From NCBI GenBank assembly GCA_027592105.1, contig JAQCLA010000081.1, positions 1 to 9,759 on the forward strand: 9,759 nucleotides of DNA. Direction: 5' to 3'. This DNA is from Pseudomonadota bacterium. GTDB lineage: Bacteria > Pseudomonadota > Alphaproteobacteria > Rhodobacterales > Rhodobacteraceae. Position numbers and translations under genes: made by a program. Every line of letters starts with the position of its first letter. The stretch's first letter is position 1. The notes beneath the pieces are model-generated. The model had not been told where the DNA came from. It saw only the letters and a program-made list of their open reading frames with translations, and searched no databases. Of this stretch, positions 1 through 6,009 are shown piece by piece.

Positions 1-511
1 CAGCATCCTCTGTCTCGCTTGGCCCCCATGCCACCCAATCGGCTTGCCTTTGCGCAAGGTCGGGGCCGTTATGGACGCCAAGCGCCCCCCCAGCGGTGAG
101 CATAAACCGGCTTTCGCCCCATGTCAGGGTGTAGGCTTGGCCATGGCGTTGCGCGATACTGGCCAGATGCGGCAACAAAAGCAGCGGGGCGAAAACCGGG
201 CCGATGCGCCCGGTCGCGCCCGGCGCGCCTGCATGGTCAGATAGCGTGGTCCCAAGCGCGATGGGGCAGAGAGGCTGCGCGCCGCGATGGATCAAACCGC
301 CCTTTGCCGCCCACCCCGGGGCCAAGGCCGTATCCGCCATGCCATCGGTCTGGGCCAAGAGATCGGCGGCCAGGGCCATTGCGGCCAAGCCATAGCTCTC
401 GAGCCAGCGGATCGTGCGGCCGCATTCCTCGGCCATGCCCCAGCTACGCCCTGCACCGCGCGCGGCCTTGCGCAGCAAAGCCTCGGCCTCGCCCAGCGAT
501 AATGCAATCAC
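1..511 (-). CDS. DUF3726 family protein, partial (C-terminus outside window)
   Basis: An open frame of 170 codons runs on the minus strand from a GTG at 509-511 to the window edge with no stop. The GTG overlaps the TGA of the upstream gene (508-510) in a GTGA arrangement, which argues for translational coupling and decides this start; there is no ATG nearby in this frame. The N-terminus reads VIALSLGEAEALLRKAARGA and is followed by GRSWGMAEECGRTIRWLESYG. This pattern (LSLxE, KAARGAGxSWGxAEE, RWLxxxGL) is what I recall for DUF3726, a family of about 200 residues with no known activity, so perhaps 30-60 residues are missing. There is no signal peptide or membrane segment. It is the last visible gene of a minus-strand set with a dipeptidase-family protein. 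The family assignment is from memory of the motif; the function is unknown. Confidence 0.8.
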   Translation of the reverse strand, partial: MIALSLGEAEALLRKAARGAGRSWGMAEECGRTIRWLESYGLAAMALAADLLAQTDGMADTALAPGWAAKGGLIHRGAQPLCPIALGTTLSDHAGAPGATGRIGPVFAPLLLLPHLASIAQRHGQAYTLTWGESRFMLTAGGALGVHNGPDLAQRQADWVAWGPSETEDA

Positions 512-2211
512 GCCGAGGCCTCGGTCGCTGGATAGGCCCAATCATCTTCGGGCAGATCATGCAGCTCATGTGGAAAGGGCGCGCCGCGATACATATTGAT
601 GCGCACCCAGCGATCCGAGCGGGGATCGAAATAGCCCGCGCCGAAAAACGACAGCTTGGCGCGCAGCATATCGATGGGCATCAGATCGGCCCCGATCGTG
701 TTGTCGCGGATCTCGGCATAGGGGTGGCGCGATGCGATCTGGGCGCGCCGCACGCTATGGCGATGTTCGGGATGGGCAAGCAAGAACCCGGCGATAGGCG
801 CATCCTCAGGCAGATCTTGCAAGGCCGCCTCTAGGCGCATCGCATCGCGCCCGGGGGCCAGCGGCTGCGCATAATCGCCCAAATCCTCGTGCAGTGTTTC
901 GCCCAAACGCGGCTCTTGCTTGGCGGCGGAAACATACCATGTGCGCGCCTGCGCCTCTGGTGCTTGCCAATCAAGATCGTGCGCCCAGCCATAGACCTCG
1001 CCCAAGATCGCGCGCAGACGACCCACCGTCATCGCGCCGTCGATCACGAAACCATCGCTTTCCTGCGCACTCATGCAGCAGGCCAAGCCGTCGACCAGAT
1101 CGCCATGCGGCTCAAGCAGTAGCGACAAGAGCATCTCTTGCCCTTCCTCGCTGAGATGACGCGCCCCCCAACACCACAGCCCATCCCATGGGTATGGTTG
1201 GGTCAGATCTGCCGCCGCCATATGAATGGCAAGCCGGTCGAGATCGGCGCGCAGATCGGCAAGACGGGCGATCTGCACCGGGTGGTCCGAACGCCATAGC
1301 CCCAGCGCATGGCGCGCGCGCGACAGCATGGCGTGAAACCGCGCCTGTGTCTGCAGCGTGGACCGATCTATGGCGCGCACGCGGGCTAATGCCTCTTCGC
1401 GGGCCATGATCCAATTGTTGAACAAGATCGGATGGCTGATCAGGAATGGTGCCATGCCCAGCCCCGTGGAATTGCCGATCCCGATCTGGCGGCGCAGGTC
1501 GGGGGCGATGACGGTGGCGGTGTCGGGCGCGCGTTGGCGGGCCATTTCCTCGACCAGATCCAGCACGAAGGCACGGATCAGCCAGACAGTCAGCATTTCG
1601 ACCTGAAAGGGCGGCAGAAACTCGGGCCGCATCGCGATCGCCTCGCGGTCGGCGGCACCGAGCTTGCCCGAGCCATAAACCGCCGTGGTGCGCATCACAT
1701 AGCCCACGCGCGCGACCAGATCGGCGTCGGGCTGATGCCCTGCGGCCAAGGCCGAGACAACATGATCGAACAGCCGCACCGAGCGGTTAGCGCGCGAGAC
1801 CGACAATTCGCGCGCGCTGACCCGGCCCCCTTCTTGCAGCGGGATCTCGGCGCGCAGCCGGGCGATATCGGCCGCGTCAGGGATGCCATCGAACAGTGTG
1901 AATGTCGCATCCCATGCGGTGGCGATGACCCGGTCACTGCGCGCCTCGGGGGGTAAATCATGGCCAAAGGCAACAAGGCTATAGGCGCGGTCAGGGCCAT
2001 GCATCGTATAGACCGCCACCCCCACGCCGCGCGCGTCGATGTCGAATTGCCGCCGCTCATAGCGCCAGCCCTCTTGGCGCAGGCGGCGCAACAGCACGCG
2101 CATGAACGAGAGCCGCGATTGATGGAACGACCCCAAGCGCGACAGCCGCATCACCGTTTCAGGCGCGCGCCGGGTGATCGTGACCTTCGGTGTGGTGGCT
2201 GTTTCCATCAT
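508..2211 (-). CDS. Conserved protein of unknown function (567 aa)
   Basis: I recognise this as a type of protein conserved in Rhodobacterales but know no function for it. It is soluble-looking, with no signal peptide, no membrane segment and no Walker, HTH or metal-cluster motif. Conspicuous stretches are RLSRLGSFHQSRLSFMRVLL near the N-terminus, GNSTGLGMAPF around residues 246-255, TWYVSAAKQEPRLGE in the C-terminal third, and an aromatic-rich end (from about residue 520: FFGAGYFDPRSDRWVRIN, then MYRGAPFPHEL). I chose the ATG at 2209-2211, with a second ATG directly after it: it lies 7 bases past the dipeptidase stop and follows purine-rich AAGGGGGG and AGGGG stretches. An ATG at 2245-2247 would add 12 residues but lies inside the dipeptidase gene without a ribosome site. 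Its stop overlaps the DUF3726 start, so the three genes are probably one operon. Confidence 0.85.
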   Translation of the reverse strand: MMETATTPKVTITRRAPETVMRLSRLGSFHQSRLSFMRVLLRRLRQEGWRYERRQFDIDARGVGVAVYTMHGPDRAYSLVAFGHDLPPEARSDRVIATAWDATFTLFDGIPDAADIARLRAEIPLQEGGRVSARELSVSRANRSVRLFDHVVSALAAGHQPDADLVARVGYVMRTTAVYGSGKLGAADREAIAMRPEFLPPFQVEMLTVWLIRAFVLDLVEEMARQRAPDTATVIAPDLRRQIGIGNSTGLGMAPFLISHPILFNNWIMAREEALARVRAIDRSTLQTQARFHAMLSRARHALGLWRSDHPVQIARLADLRADLDRLAIHMAAADLTQPYPWDGLWCWGARHLSEEGQEMLLSLLLEPHGDLVDGLACCMSAQESDGFVIDGAMTVGRLRAILGEVYGWAHDLDWQAPEAQARTWYVSAAKQEPRLGETLHEDLGDYAQPLAPGRDAMRLEAALQDLPEDAPIAGFLLAHPEHRHSVRRAQIASRHPYAEIRDNTIGADLMPIDMLRAKLSFFGAGYFDPRSDRWVRINMYRGAPFPHELHDLPEDDWAYPATEASA

Positions 2212-2218
2212 CACGCCC

Positions 2219-3202
2219 CTAGCCCCCCTTGGGGCCGAAATTGGCATCGAAAAAACGCAGCCAATTCTCGCCCATCAGCGCGTCAACCTCGGCGCTGTCG
2301 AAACCGATATCGCGCAAGCCCTGTGCCAGCCCCGGAAAATCGCGGTTGTCGCGAAACCATGTGGGTTGCGGGGGGAAACCGGGGGCGCTGGCGCTGCCCT
2401 CGCCGTAGTCCACGCCCTTGGTCCAACGGCCTGTGCGCATCCATTCCACGATGCTGTCGGGCTGGTTCTGGCATAGGTCCGAGCCGAAGCCGAAATGCGC
2501 GATGCCATAGGTCTCGACCATGCGGGCGATCATCGCGCAGAAATCGGCCAAGCTGCAATCGCTGCCGCCCTTGAGGTGATGGGGATAAAGCGAAAACCCC
2601 ATCATGCCGCCGGCTTCGGTCACCGCGCGGATCACCGCGTCGCGCTTGTTGCGCAAGGCGGGGTGCCAATCATGCGGGTTGGCATGGGTCACCGCGATGG
2701 GGCGGGTGGAATGGGCGGCGGCCTCGATCGTCGAGCGGTCGGCCGAATGGCTCATATCCACGACCATGCCCACCCGGTTCATCTCGGCGATGACTTCGCG
2801 GCCCATGCGGGTCAAACCCGGATCTTCAGCCTCATAGCAACCCGTCGCGAGCAGCGATTGGTTGTTGTAGCTCAACTGCATGAAGCGCAGGCCAAGCCGG
2901 TGCCAGATCTCGACCAGCCCGATGTCATCCTCGATCGGGCTGGGGTTTTGTGCGCCGAAAAAGATCGCCGTGCGCCCCTCGGCACGGGCGCGGCGCACAT
3001 CGTCGCCGGTCAAACCCTGAAAGATCAGATCGGGATGATCTTCGAACCAGCGGTTCCAGCGTTCGACATTGAGGACCGTCTCGCGAAATGTCTCGTGATA
3101 GGCGATGGTGACATGCACGGCATCCACCCCACCTTCGCGCATTTGGGCAAAGATCTCGGGTGACCAGTTGGCATATTGCAGGCAGTCGATGCGATGGCTC
3201 AT
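2219..3202 (-). CDS. Membrane dipeptidase (peptidase M19) family protein, divergent metal site
   Basis: This 327-residue protein belongs to the M19/renal dipeptidase family (TIM-barrel amidohydrolase fold). Visible family marks are GLTRMGREVIAEMNRVGMVVDMSH (129-152, matching the usual GL(T)xxGxxVVxEMNRLGMxxDxSH), ITH-like VTHANPH (171-177), the ALRNKRD stretch (182-188), FGFGSDL (237-243) and C-terminal GENWLRFF (311-318). Classical enzymes bind two zinc ions with an N-terminal His-x-Asp, a bridging Glu and two His. Here the two His (152, 173) and the barrel Asp (242) are present, but the N-terminus reads RIDCLQYANW instead of DGHND, and the EGGH region reads FFGAQNPSPIE. There is no signal peptide or lipobox, so it is probably cytoplasmic despite the family name. 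It starts 54 bases after the HPF-CSD stop, with no clear ribosome site. The family is secure; dipeptidase activity is doubtful. Confidence 0.9.
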   Translation of the reverse strand: MSHRIDCLQYANWSPEIFAQMREGGVDAVHVTIAYHETFRETVLNVERWNRWFEDHPDLIFQGLTGDDVRRARAEGRTAIFFGAQNPSPIEDDIGLVEIWHRLGLRFMQLSYNNQSLLATGCYEAEDPGLTRMGREVIAEMNRVGMVVDMSHSADRSTIEAAAHSTRPIAVTHANPHDWHPALRNKRDAVIRAVTEAGGMMGFSLYPHHLKGGSDCSLADFCAMIARMVETYGIAHFGFGSDLCQNQPDSIVEWMRTGRWTKGVDYGEGSASAPGFPPQPTWFRDNRDFPGLAQGLRDIGFDSAEVDALMGENWLRFFDANFGPKGG

Positions 3203-3256
3203 GCGCGCAGTCTGTGCGAGTGTAGCAGGCGCTGCAAGGCTGATCTTGCCGCGTCG

Positions 3257-3850
3257 TCAGCGCCGGCTTGGCTTGGCCGCCGGGTCGAAGGACAGCGCCC
3301 CGATCAGGCGCACTGTGCTGGCCTGCGGACCGATTGCGCTTTCATCGCTTTGCACGACAAGTTCGACCGTGTCGCGCAGTGCCAGATCGTCGAAACTGCC
3401 GTCGATGACGCTGTTTTTGTGGAAATAGATCAAGCGGTTATCTGTGGCCAAAATCTGGCCAAAGGCGCGCGTCTGGTCGAGTTGGACGATGCGTCCCTGC
3501 ATTGGGCCATCATGGGATTTGACCTCGCCTTTGATCGTATCCTTCCAGCGTTTCAATTCGACCGCCATCGCCGCGAAAGCATCGCGAAGCGTGGCGCGCA
3601 GATGTTCATGGCGTGCAGCATCGCCTTGCTCTTTGCGCACCACCAGCGCCTTTCCCGGCACGCGGATCTCGATCGTGACGGAAAAGAGATTAACTGTCTG
3701 CTTGCGCTGATGGGGCGCGCGGATCTGGATATGGGCACTGATGATGCCGTCGTAGATCTTTTCGAGAAGGGTGATCTTCTCGGCGATCAGCGCCCGAATG
3801 TCATCGCTGGGTTCGACATGCTGAAAGGCGATTTCCGGCGGTATCTGCAT
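3257..3850 (-). CDS. HPF/RaiA ribosome-associated domain fused to a cold-shock domain
   Basis: The 197-residue protein has two domains. Residues about 2-105 resemble the HPF/RaiA (S30AE) fold: an N-terminal beta strand, a helix around SDDIRALIAEKITLLEKIYD (15-34), the central strands (HIQIRAPHQ, FSVTIEIRVPGKALVV) and a second helix LRATLRDAFAAMAVELKRW. Residues about 117-184 resemble a cold-shock domain (GRIVQLDQTRAFGQIL, then LIYFHKNSVI, then GPQASTVRLIG). HPF-type proteins bind the ribosome decoding region and help store inactive ribosomes; cold-shock domains bind single-stranded RNA. The cold-shock domain takes the place of the dimerisation domain of long HPFs. RNP1 is altered (AFGQIL rather than GFGFI) while the RNP2-like YFH is kept. 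AGGAAA at 3857-3862 lies 6 bases before the ATG. A stress or stationary-phase ribosome role is inferred from the family. Confidence 0.85.
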   Translation of the reverse strand: MQIPPEIAFQHVEPSDDIRALIAEKITLLEKIYDGIISAHIQIRAPHQRKQTVNLFSVTIEIRVPGKALVVRKEQGDAARHEHLRATLRDAFAAMAVELKRWKDTIKGEVKSHDGPMQGRIVQLDQTRAFGQILATDNRLIYFHKNSVIDGSFDDLALRDTVELVVQSDESAIGPQASTVRLIGALSFDPAAKPSRR

Positions 3851-3856
3851 CTGTGC

Positions 3857-3862
3857 TTTCCT
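3857..3862 (-). promoter_or_regulatory. Ribosome binding site of the HPF-CSD gene
   Basis: Minus strand AGGAAA ends 6 bases before the ATG at 3848-3850. It is the clearest Shine-Dalgarno match in the left half of the window and supports the chosen start. Confidence 0.6.
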
Positions 3863-3871
3863 GATCCTGCG

Positions 3872-3894
3872 CGCGCCCTTCGGGCCGGGGCGCG
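3872..3894 (-). promoter_or_regulatory. GC-rich hairpin in the HPF-CSD leader
   Basis: CGCGCCC at 3872-3878 pairs perfectly with GGGCGCG at 3888-3894 around a 9-base loop. A competing shorter hairpin, GCCC/GGGC at 3875-3885, overlaps it. It lies between the probable promoter and the ribosome site of the HPF-CSD gene, and also about 70 bases past the dioxygenase stop. It could be a leader structure that affects translation, or the end of the dioxygenase transcript. On the minus strand no run of T follows it, so a classic intrinsic terminator is unlikely. Confidence 0.35.
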
Positions 3895-3916
3895 TTAATC
3901 GAAAGCATGGTGGTGT

Positions 3917-3945
3917 CTTATGTGCGGCGCCTTGATGATGCGCAA
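3917..3945 (-). promoter_or_regulatory. Possible promoter of the HPF-CSD gene
   Basis: On the minus strand TTGCGC (3940-3945) and CATAAG (3917-3922) are separated by exactly 17 bases and match four positions each of the sigma-70 consensus. Transcription would start near 3910 and give a leader of about 60 bases that holds the hairpin and the AGGAAA site. Alphaproteobacterial promoters are degenerate, so this is a suggestion only. Confidence 0.35.
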
Positions 3946-3964
3946 TGACCGGGGCGGAGGCCGC

Positions 3965-4573
3965 TTAAAGCTTAATGTCGATCATGGTTTCCGGCCCGTC
4001 CGCGCCTGGGCTGAAGCGCATGCTGACAGCCTCGCGTTCCGTGGCGGACATGCTGCGATAAAGCCTGTCACCATCATTGAGCGGATGATCGGCAAGGTAG
4101 AATTGCGTGGTCAATTCATCGCCGCCTGCGAAGACCTTGACGTGGATATGCGGCGTGCGCCCGGGATAGACGGTGGGCCGGATCGTGCGGAAGGCATAGA
4201 CACCATCGGCCCCGGTGACCACATGGCCGAAGCCTTGGAAGGCGTCGTCATAGCCGCCTTGGCTGCGCGATCTGGTGTGCAGGTAGACCCCGTTCACATC
4301 GCATTGCCAGATCTCGACGCGTGCATCCGCAACAGGCGCGCCTGCGCGGTCCAAGACGCGGCCCTTGAGGATGATCACTTCACCGCCTGCATCGCGCACC
4401 AGCCCGCTGATGCGCACCAGATTGTTGTCAGCATCGGCGAAACGCATCGCGCCCGTGGGGTAGAAGGGCCCTTCCATCGCGGCGGGGGTGCGCTGGGCCA
4501 ATGCCGCCTTCGCAAGGCCGGAGAGGGGCAAGGCCGCCAAGAGCGACAGGAAAAAGCGGCGGTTCAACGGCAT
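3965..4573 (-). CDS. Exported intradiol ring-cleavage dioxygenase (protocatechuate 3,4-dioxygenase-like)
   Basis: The 202-residue protein belongs to the intradiol dioxygenases, which use a non-haem Fe(III) to open catechol-type rings between the two hydroxyls. All four expected iron ligands are visible: Tyr97 in NGVYLH, Tyr136 in TVYPGR, and His142 and His144 in PHIHVKV. EGPFYP near the start of the mature part is a further family mark. The N-terminus PLNRRFFLSLLAALPLSG has a twin-arginine motif, a hydrophobic stretch and an ALA-Q cleavage site, so a Tat-exported periplasmic enzyme is likely. I chose the ATG at 4571-4573, which is preceded by AAAGG 10 bases upstream and places the RR at residues 5-6. 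An ATG at 4607-4609 would add 12 residues ahead of the signal and has no ribosome site. No aromatic-pathway genes are near, so the substrate is unknown. Confidence 0.87.
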   Translation of the reverse strand: MPLNRRFFLSLLAALPLSGLAKAALAQRTPAAMEGPFYPTGAMRFADADNNLVRISGLVRDAGGEVIILKGRVLDRAGAPVADARVEIWQCDVNGVYLHTRSRSQGGYDDAFQGFGHVVTGADGVYAFRTIRPTVYPGRTPHIHVKVFAGGDELTTQFYLADHPLNDGDRLYRSMSATEREAVSMRFSPGADGPETMIDIKL

Positions 4574-4763
4574 GGGGCAGGCACCTTTCACGCAAACAGT
4601 CGCGGTCATTCACTTGCCCGCATTGGCGTAACCTTAACCGCCATGCCCGGCGGAATCGAGGCTGGGGCAATGACGACTTCGTGACAAGTGGATGCGCAAG
4701 CGGCGGCAGCGTCCCGCGCGGCGCGGTCTTGCCAGCCATCGTGAAGCACAGGCATAACGCGGT
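4574..4763. other. Divergent intergenic region between the dioxygenase and the mod cluster
   Basis: This 190-base stretch is the largest gap in the window and separates leftward genes from the rightward mod cluster, so it must hold promoters for both directions. I see a plausible rightward promoter (separate entry). I found no convincing pair of boxes for the dioxygenase. A short inverted repeat CCGCC/GGCGG occurs around 4639-4656. No gene or RNA is evident. Confidence 0.5.
4729..4758 (+). promoter_or_regulatory. Possible promoter of the modE-like gene
   Basis: TTGCCA at 4729-4734 (five of six consensus positions) and CATAAC at 4753-4758 (four of six) are 18 bases apart. The predicted start of transcription, about 4764-4766, coincides with the ATG at 4764, so the message would be leaderless or would use the next ATG at 4797. 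The stretch CATAACGCGGTATG (4753-4766) is also a nearly symmetrical 14-base sequence that could serve as an operator. Confidence 0.4.
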
Positions 4764-5159
4764 ATGGGCTCGACAAAAGATCAACCTGATACCGCCATGG
4801 CCGCGCCACCGAACCTGCGCCTTCGTATCGTTTTCGGCACCAATGCCATGCTTGGGCCGGGCAAGGTCGATTTGTTGCAGGCTATTCATGACACGGGCTC
4901 CATCGCGGCGGCGGGGCGTGTCATGGGCATGAGCTACAAGCGCGCATGGATGCTGGTCGAGGCAATGAACGCCGCCTTTCGTGATCCGTTGGTTGCATCG
5001 GCGCGCGGCGGGGCCAAGGGCGGCGGCGCGGTGGTCACGCCGGCTGGGCAGGCGGTGTTGCACCAGTATCGCGCGCTGGAAGAGATCACGGCCCAAGCGG
5101 GTAGGGCGCAAATCGCCGCGCTTGCTGCGATGCTCAGGGATATGTCGGACGGAAAATAA
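4764..5159 (+). CDS. modE: ModE-type winged-helix regulator without molybdate-binding domain
   Basis: The 131-residue protein matches the N-terminal DNA-binding half of ModE, the molybdate-responsive repressor. Visible marks are FGTNAMLGPGKVDLLQAIHD (24-43), the helix-turn-helix TGSIAAAGRVMGMSYKRAWML (44-64) with the family's GMSYxRAW pattern, and the Gly-rich wing GGAKGGGAVVTPAG (82-95). The protein ends at about residue 131, whereas E. coli ModE has some 260 residues with two C-terminal Mop domains that bind molybdate; none is present here. Short ModE-like proteins of this shape are known. It precedes modA by 58 bases on the same strand and probably controls it. The start could instead be the ATG at 4797, which removes 11 residues that are not part of the domain; neither has a good ribosome site. 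Confidence 0.85.
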   Translation: MGSTKDQPDTAMAAPPNLRLRIVFGTNAMLGPGKVDLLQAIHDTGSIAAAGRVMGMSYKRAWMLVEAMNAAFRDPLVASARGGAKGGGAVVTPAGQAVLHQYRALEEITAQAGRAQIAALAAMLRDMSDGK

Positions 5160-5162
5160 CGC

Positions 5163-5191
5163 TTGCCTCGCGCTCGGCCGCTTGGGATATG
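5163..5191 (+). promoter_or_regulatory. Weak candidate promoter of modABC overlapping the dyad
   Basis: TTGCCT (5163-5168) and GATATG (5186-5191) lie exactly 17 bases apart, with four and three consensus matches. The second box forms the left edge of the inverted repeat at 5186-5207, the geometry expected of a promoter that a bound repressor would block. The boxes alone are weak. Confidence 0.25.
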
Positions 5192-5207
5192 TTTTTCGAA
5201 ACATATC
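5186..5207. promoter_or_regulatory. Perfect inverted repeat ahead of modA, candidate ModE operator
   Basis: GATATGTTT (5186-5194) and AAACATATC (5199-5207) are perfect 9-base inverted arms around TTCG. It is far richer in A and T than its surroundings and ends 10 bases before the modA ATG. ModE proteins of proteobacteria bind AT-rich palindromes with TATA-like arms ahead of molybdate transport genes, so a repressor site is the best guess. As RNA it would form a 9-pair stem with a UUCG loop, so a leader hairpin or weak end of the modE message is the alternative. Confidence 0.55.
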
Positions 5208-5217
5208 GAGCGTTCGG

Positions 5218-6006
5218 ATGCTGATGACCAAGCCATTCCAATTGTCGCGTCATGCGCGGGCCTTGGCCCTTGGGATCGCTGTGTTTGCCCCGGCACCGGC
5301 CCTTTCCGAGACCGTCACCGTCTTTGCCGCGGCAAGCCTGACCACCGCATTGGCCGAGATCGAAGCCGATTTCGAGGCCGCCACGGGCCATGATCTGGTT
5401 GTCTCGCTTGCCGGGTCATCAGCGCTGGCCCAACAGATCCGCCAAGGCGCGCCTGCCGATATCTTTATCTCGGCCAGCACCGATTGGATGGATCTGATCG
5501 CCGCCGAGGGGCTGATCGAACCGGGTGGGCGTTTCGATCTTTTGGGCAATACGCTGGTCCTGATCGCGCATGGGCGCGCGGCACCCCCGGTCGTGATCAC
5601 GCCGGACTTTGCGCTACCGGGGCTGATCGGCGATGGGCGCTTGGCCATGGCGCTGGTCGATGCGGTGCCTGCGGGCATCTATGGCAAGGCCGTGCTGGAT
5701 CATTTCGGCCTGTGGGACGGCATCGCGGGGCGCGTGGCGCAAACCGATAATGTGCGTGCCGCCTTGGCGCTGGTGGCCTTGGGCGAGGCTCCCTATGGTA
5801 TCGTCTATGCCACCGATACGAATGCTGCGGAGAATGTCACCATCATCGCCACCTTTCCCCCCGAAAGTCACCCGGCCATCATCTATCCGCTGGCCGATCT
5901 TGTCGGCCGCGACACCCCGGCCGAGGCGGAATTTATTGCCTATCTGCAAGGGCAGGGCGCGCGCGCGGCCTTTGCGCGGCAGGGTTTTGCCCTGTTGGAT
6001 CGCTAG
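5218..6006 (+). CDS. modA: Molybdate ABC transporter, periplasmic binding protein
   Basis: The 262-residue protein captures molybdate (and usually tungstate) in the periplasm and hands it to ModBC. Residues 1-30 form a Sec signal peptide with a basic start, a hydrophobic ALALGIAVFAPAPALS stretch and probable cleavage before ETVTV. Family marks follow: VFAAASLTTAL (35-45) and AGSSALAQQI (65-74) carry the serines that hold the oxyanion, GAPADIFISAS (77-87) is the family signature, and VPAGIYGKA and YGIVYATD carry later ligand-region residues including the conserved tyrosine. The length is typical. I chose the ATG at 5218, with GAG 7 bases upstream; an ATG at 5224 is possible. The gene is followed after 3 bases by modB, so the two are surely co-transcribed. 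Expression is probably repressed at high molybdate through the inverted repeat just upstream. Confidence 0.95.
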   Translation: MLMTKPFQLSRHARALALGIAVFAPAPALSETVTVFAAASLTTALAEIEADFEAATGHDLVVSLAGSSALAQQIRQGAPADIFISASTDWMDLIAAEGLIEPGGRFDLLGNTLVLIAHGRAAPPVVITPDFALPGLIGDGRLAMALVDAVPAGIYGKAVLDHFGLWDGIAGRVAQTDNVRAALALVALGEAPYGIVYATDTNAAENVTIIATFPPESHPAIIYPLADLVGRDTPAEAEFIAYLQGQGARAAFARQGFALLDR

Positions 6007-6009
6007 GCG

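Noticed and set aside
2212..2247. A 12-residue N-terminal extension of the 567-residue protein from the ATG at 2247
   Set aside because: It overlaps the dipeptidase gene, has no ribosome site, and the ATG pair at 2206-2211 has purine-rich sequence at a suitable distance.
3228..3264. Inverted repeat GGCGCTG/CAGCGCC around the HPF-CSD stop as a terminator
   Set aside because: The loop is 23 bases, the stem only 7, and there is no T run; in a GC-rich sequence this can easily occur by chance.
4574..4609. A 12-residue extension of the dioxygenase from the ATG at 4609
   Set aside because: It would bury the twin-arginine signal behind extra residues and has no ribosome site; the ATG at 4573 has AAAGG upstream.
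4981..5217. A 79-codon upstream extension of modA in the same frame
   Set aside because: It overlaps the modE-like gene and the operator region and would place the clear signal peptide inside the protein.
4428..5231. A minus-strand open frame of 267 codons across the dioxygenase start, the intergenic region and the modE-like gene
   Set aside because: It is antisense to a recognisable winged-helix gene and out of frame with the dioxygenase; its sequence is His/Arg-rich with no family.
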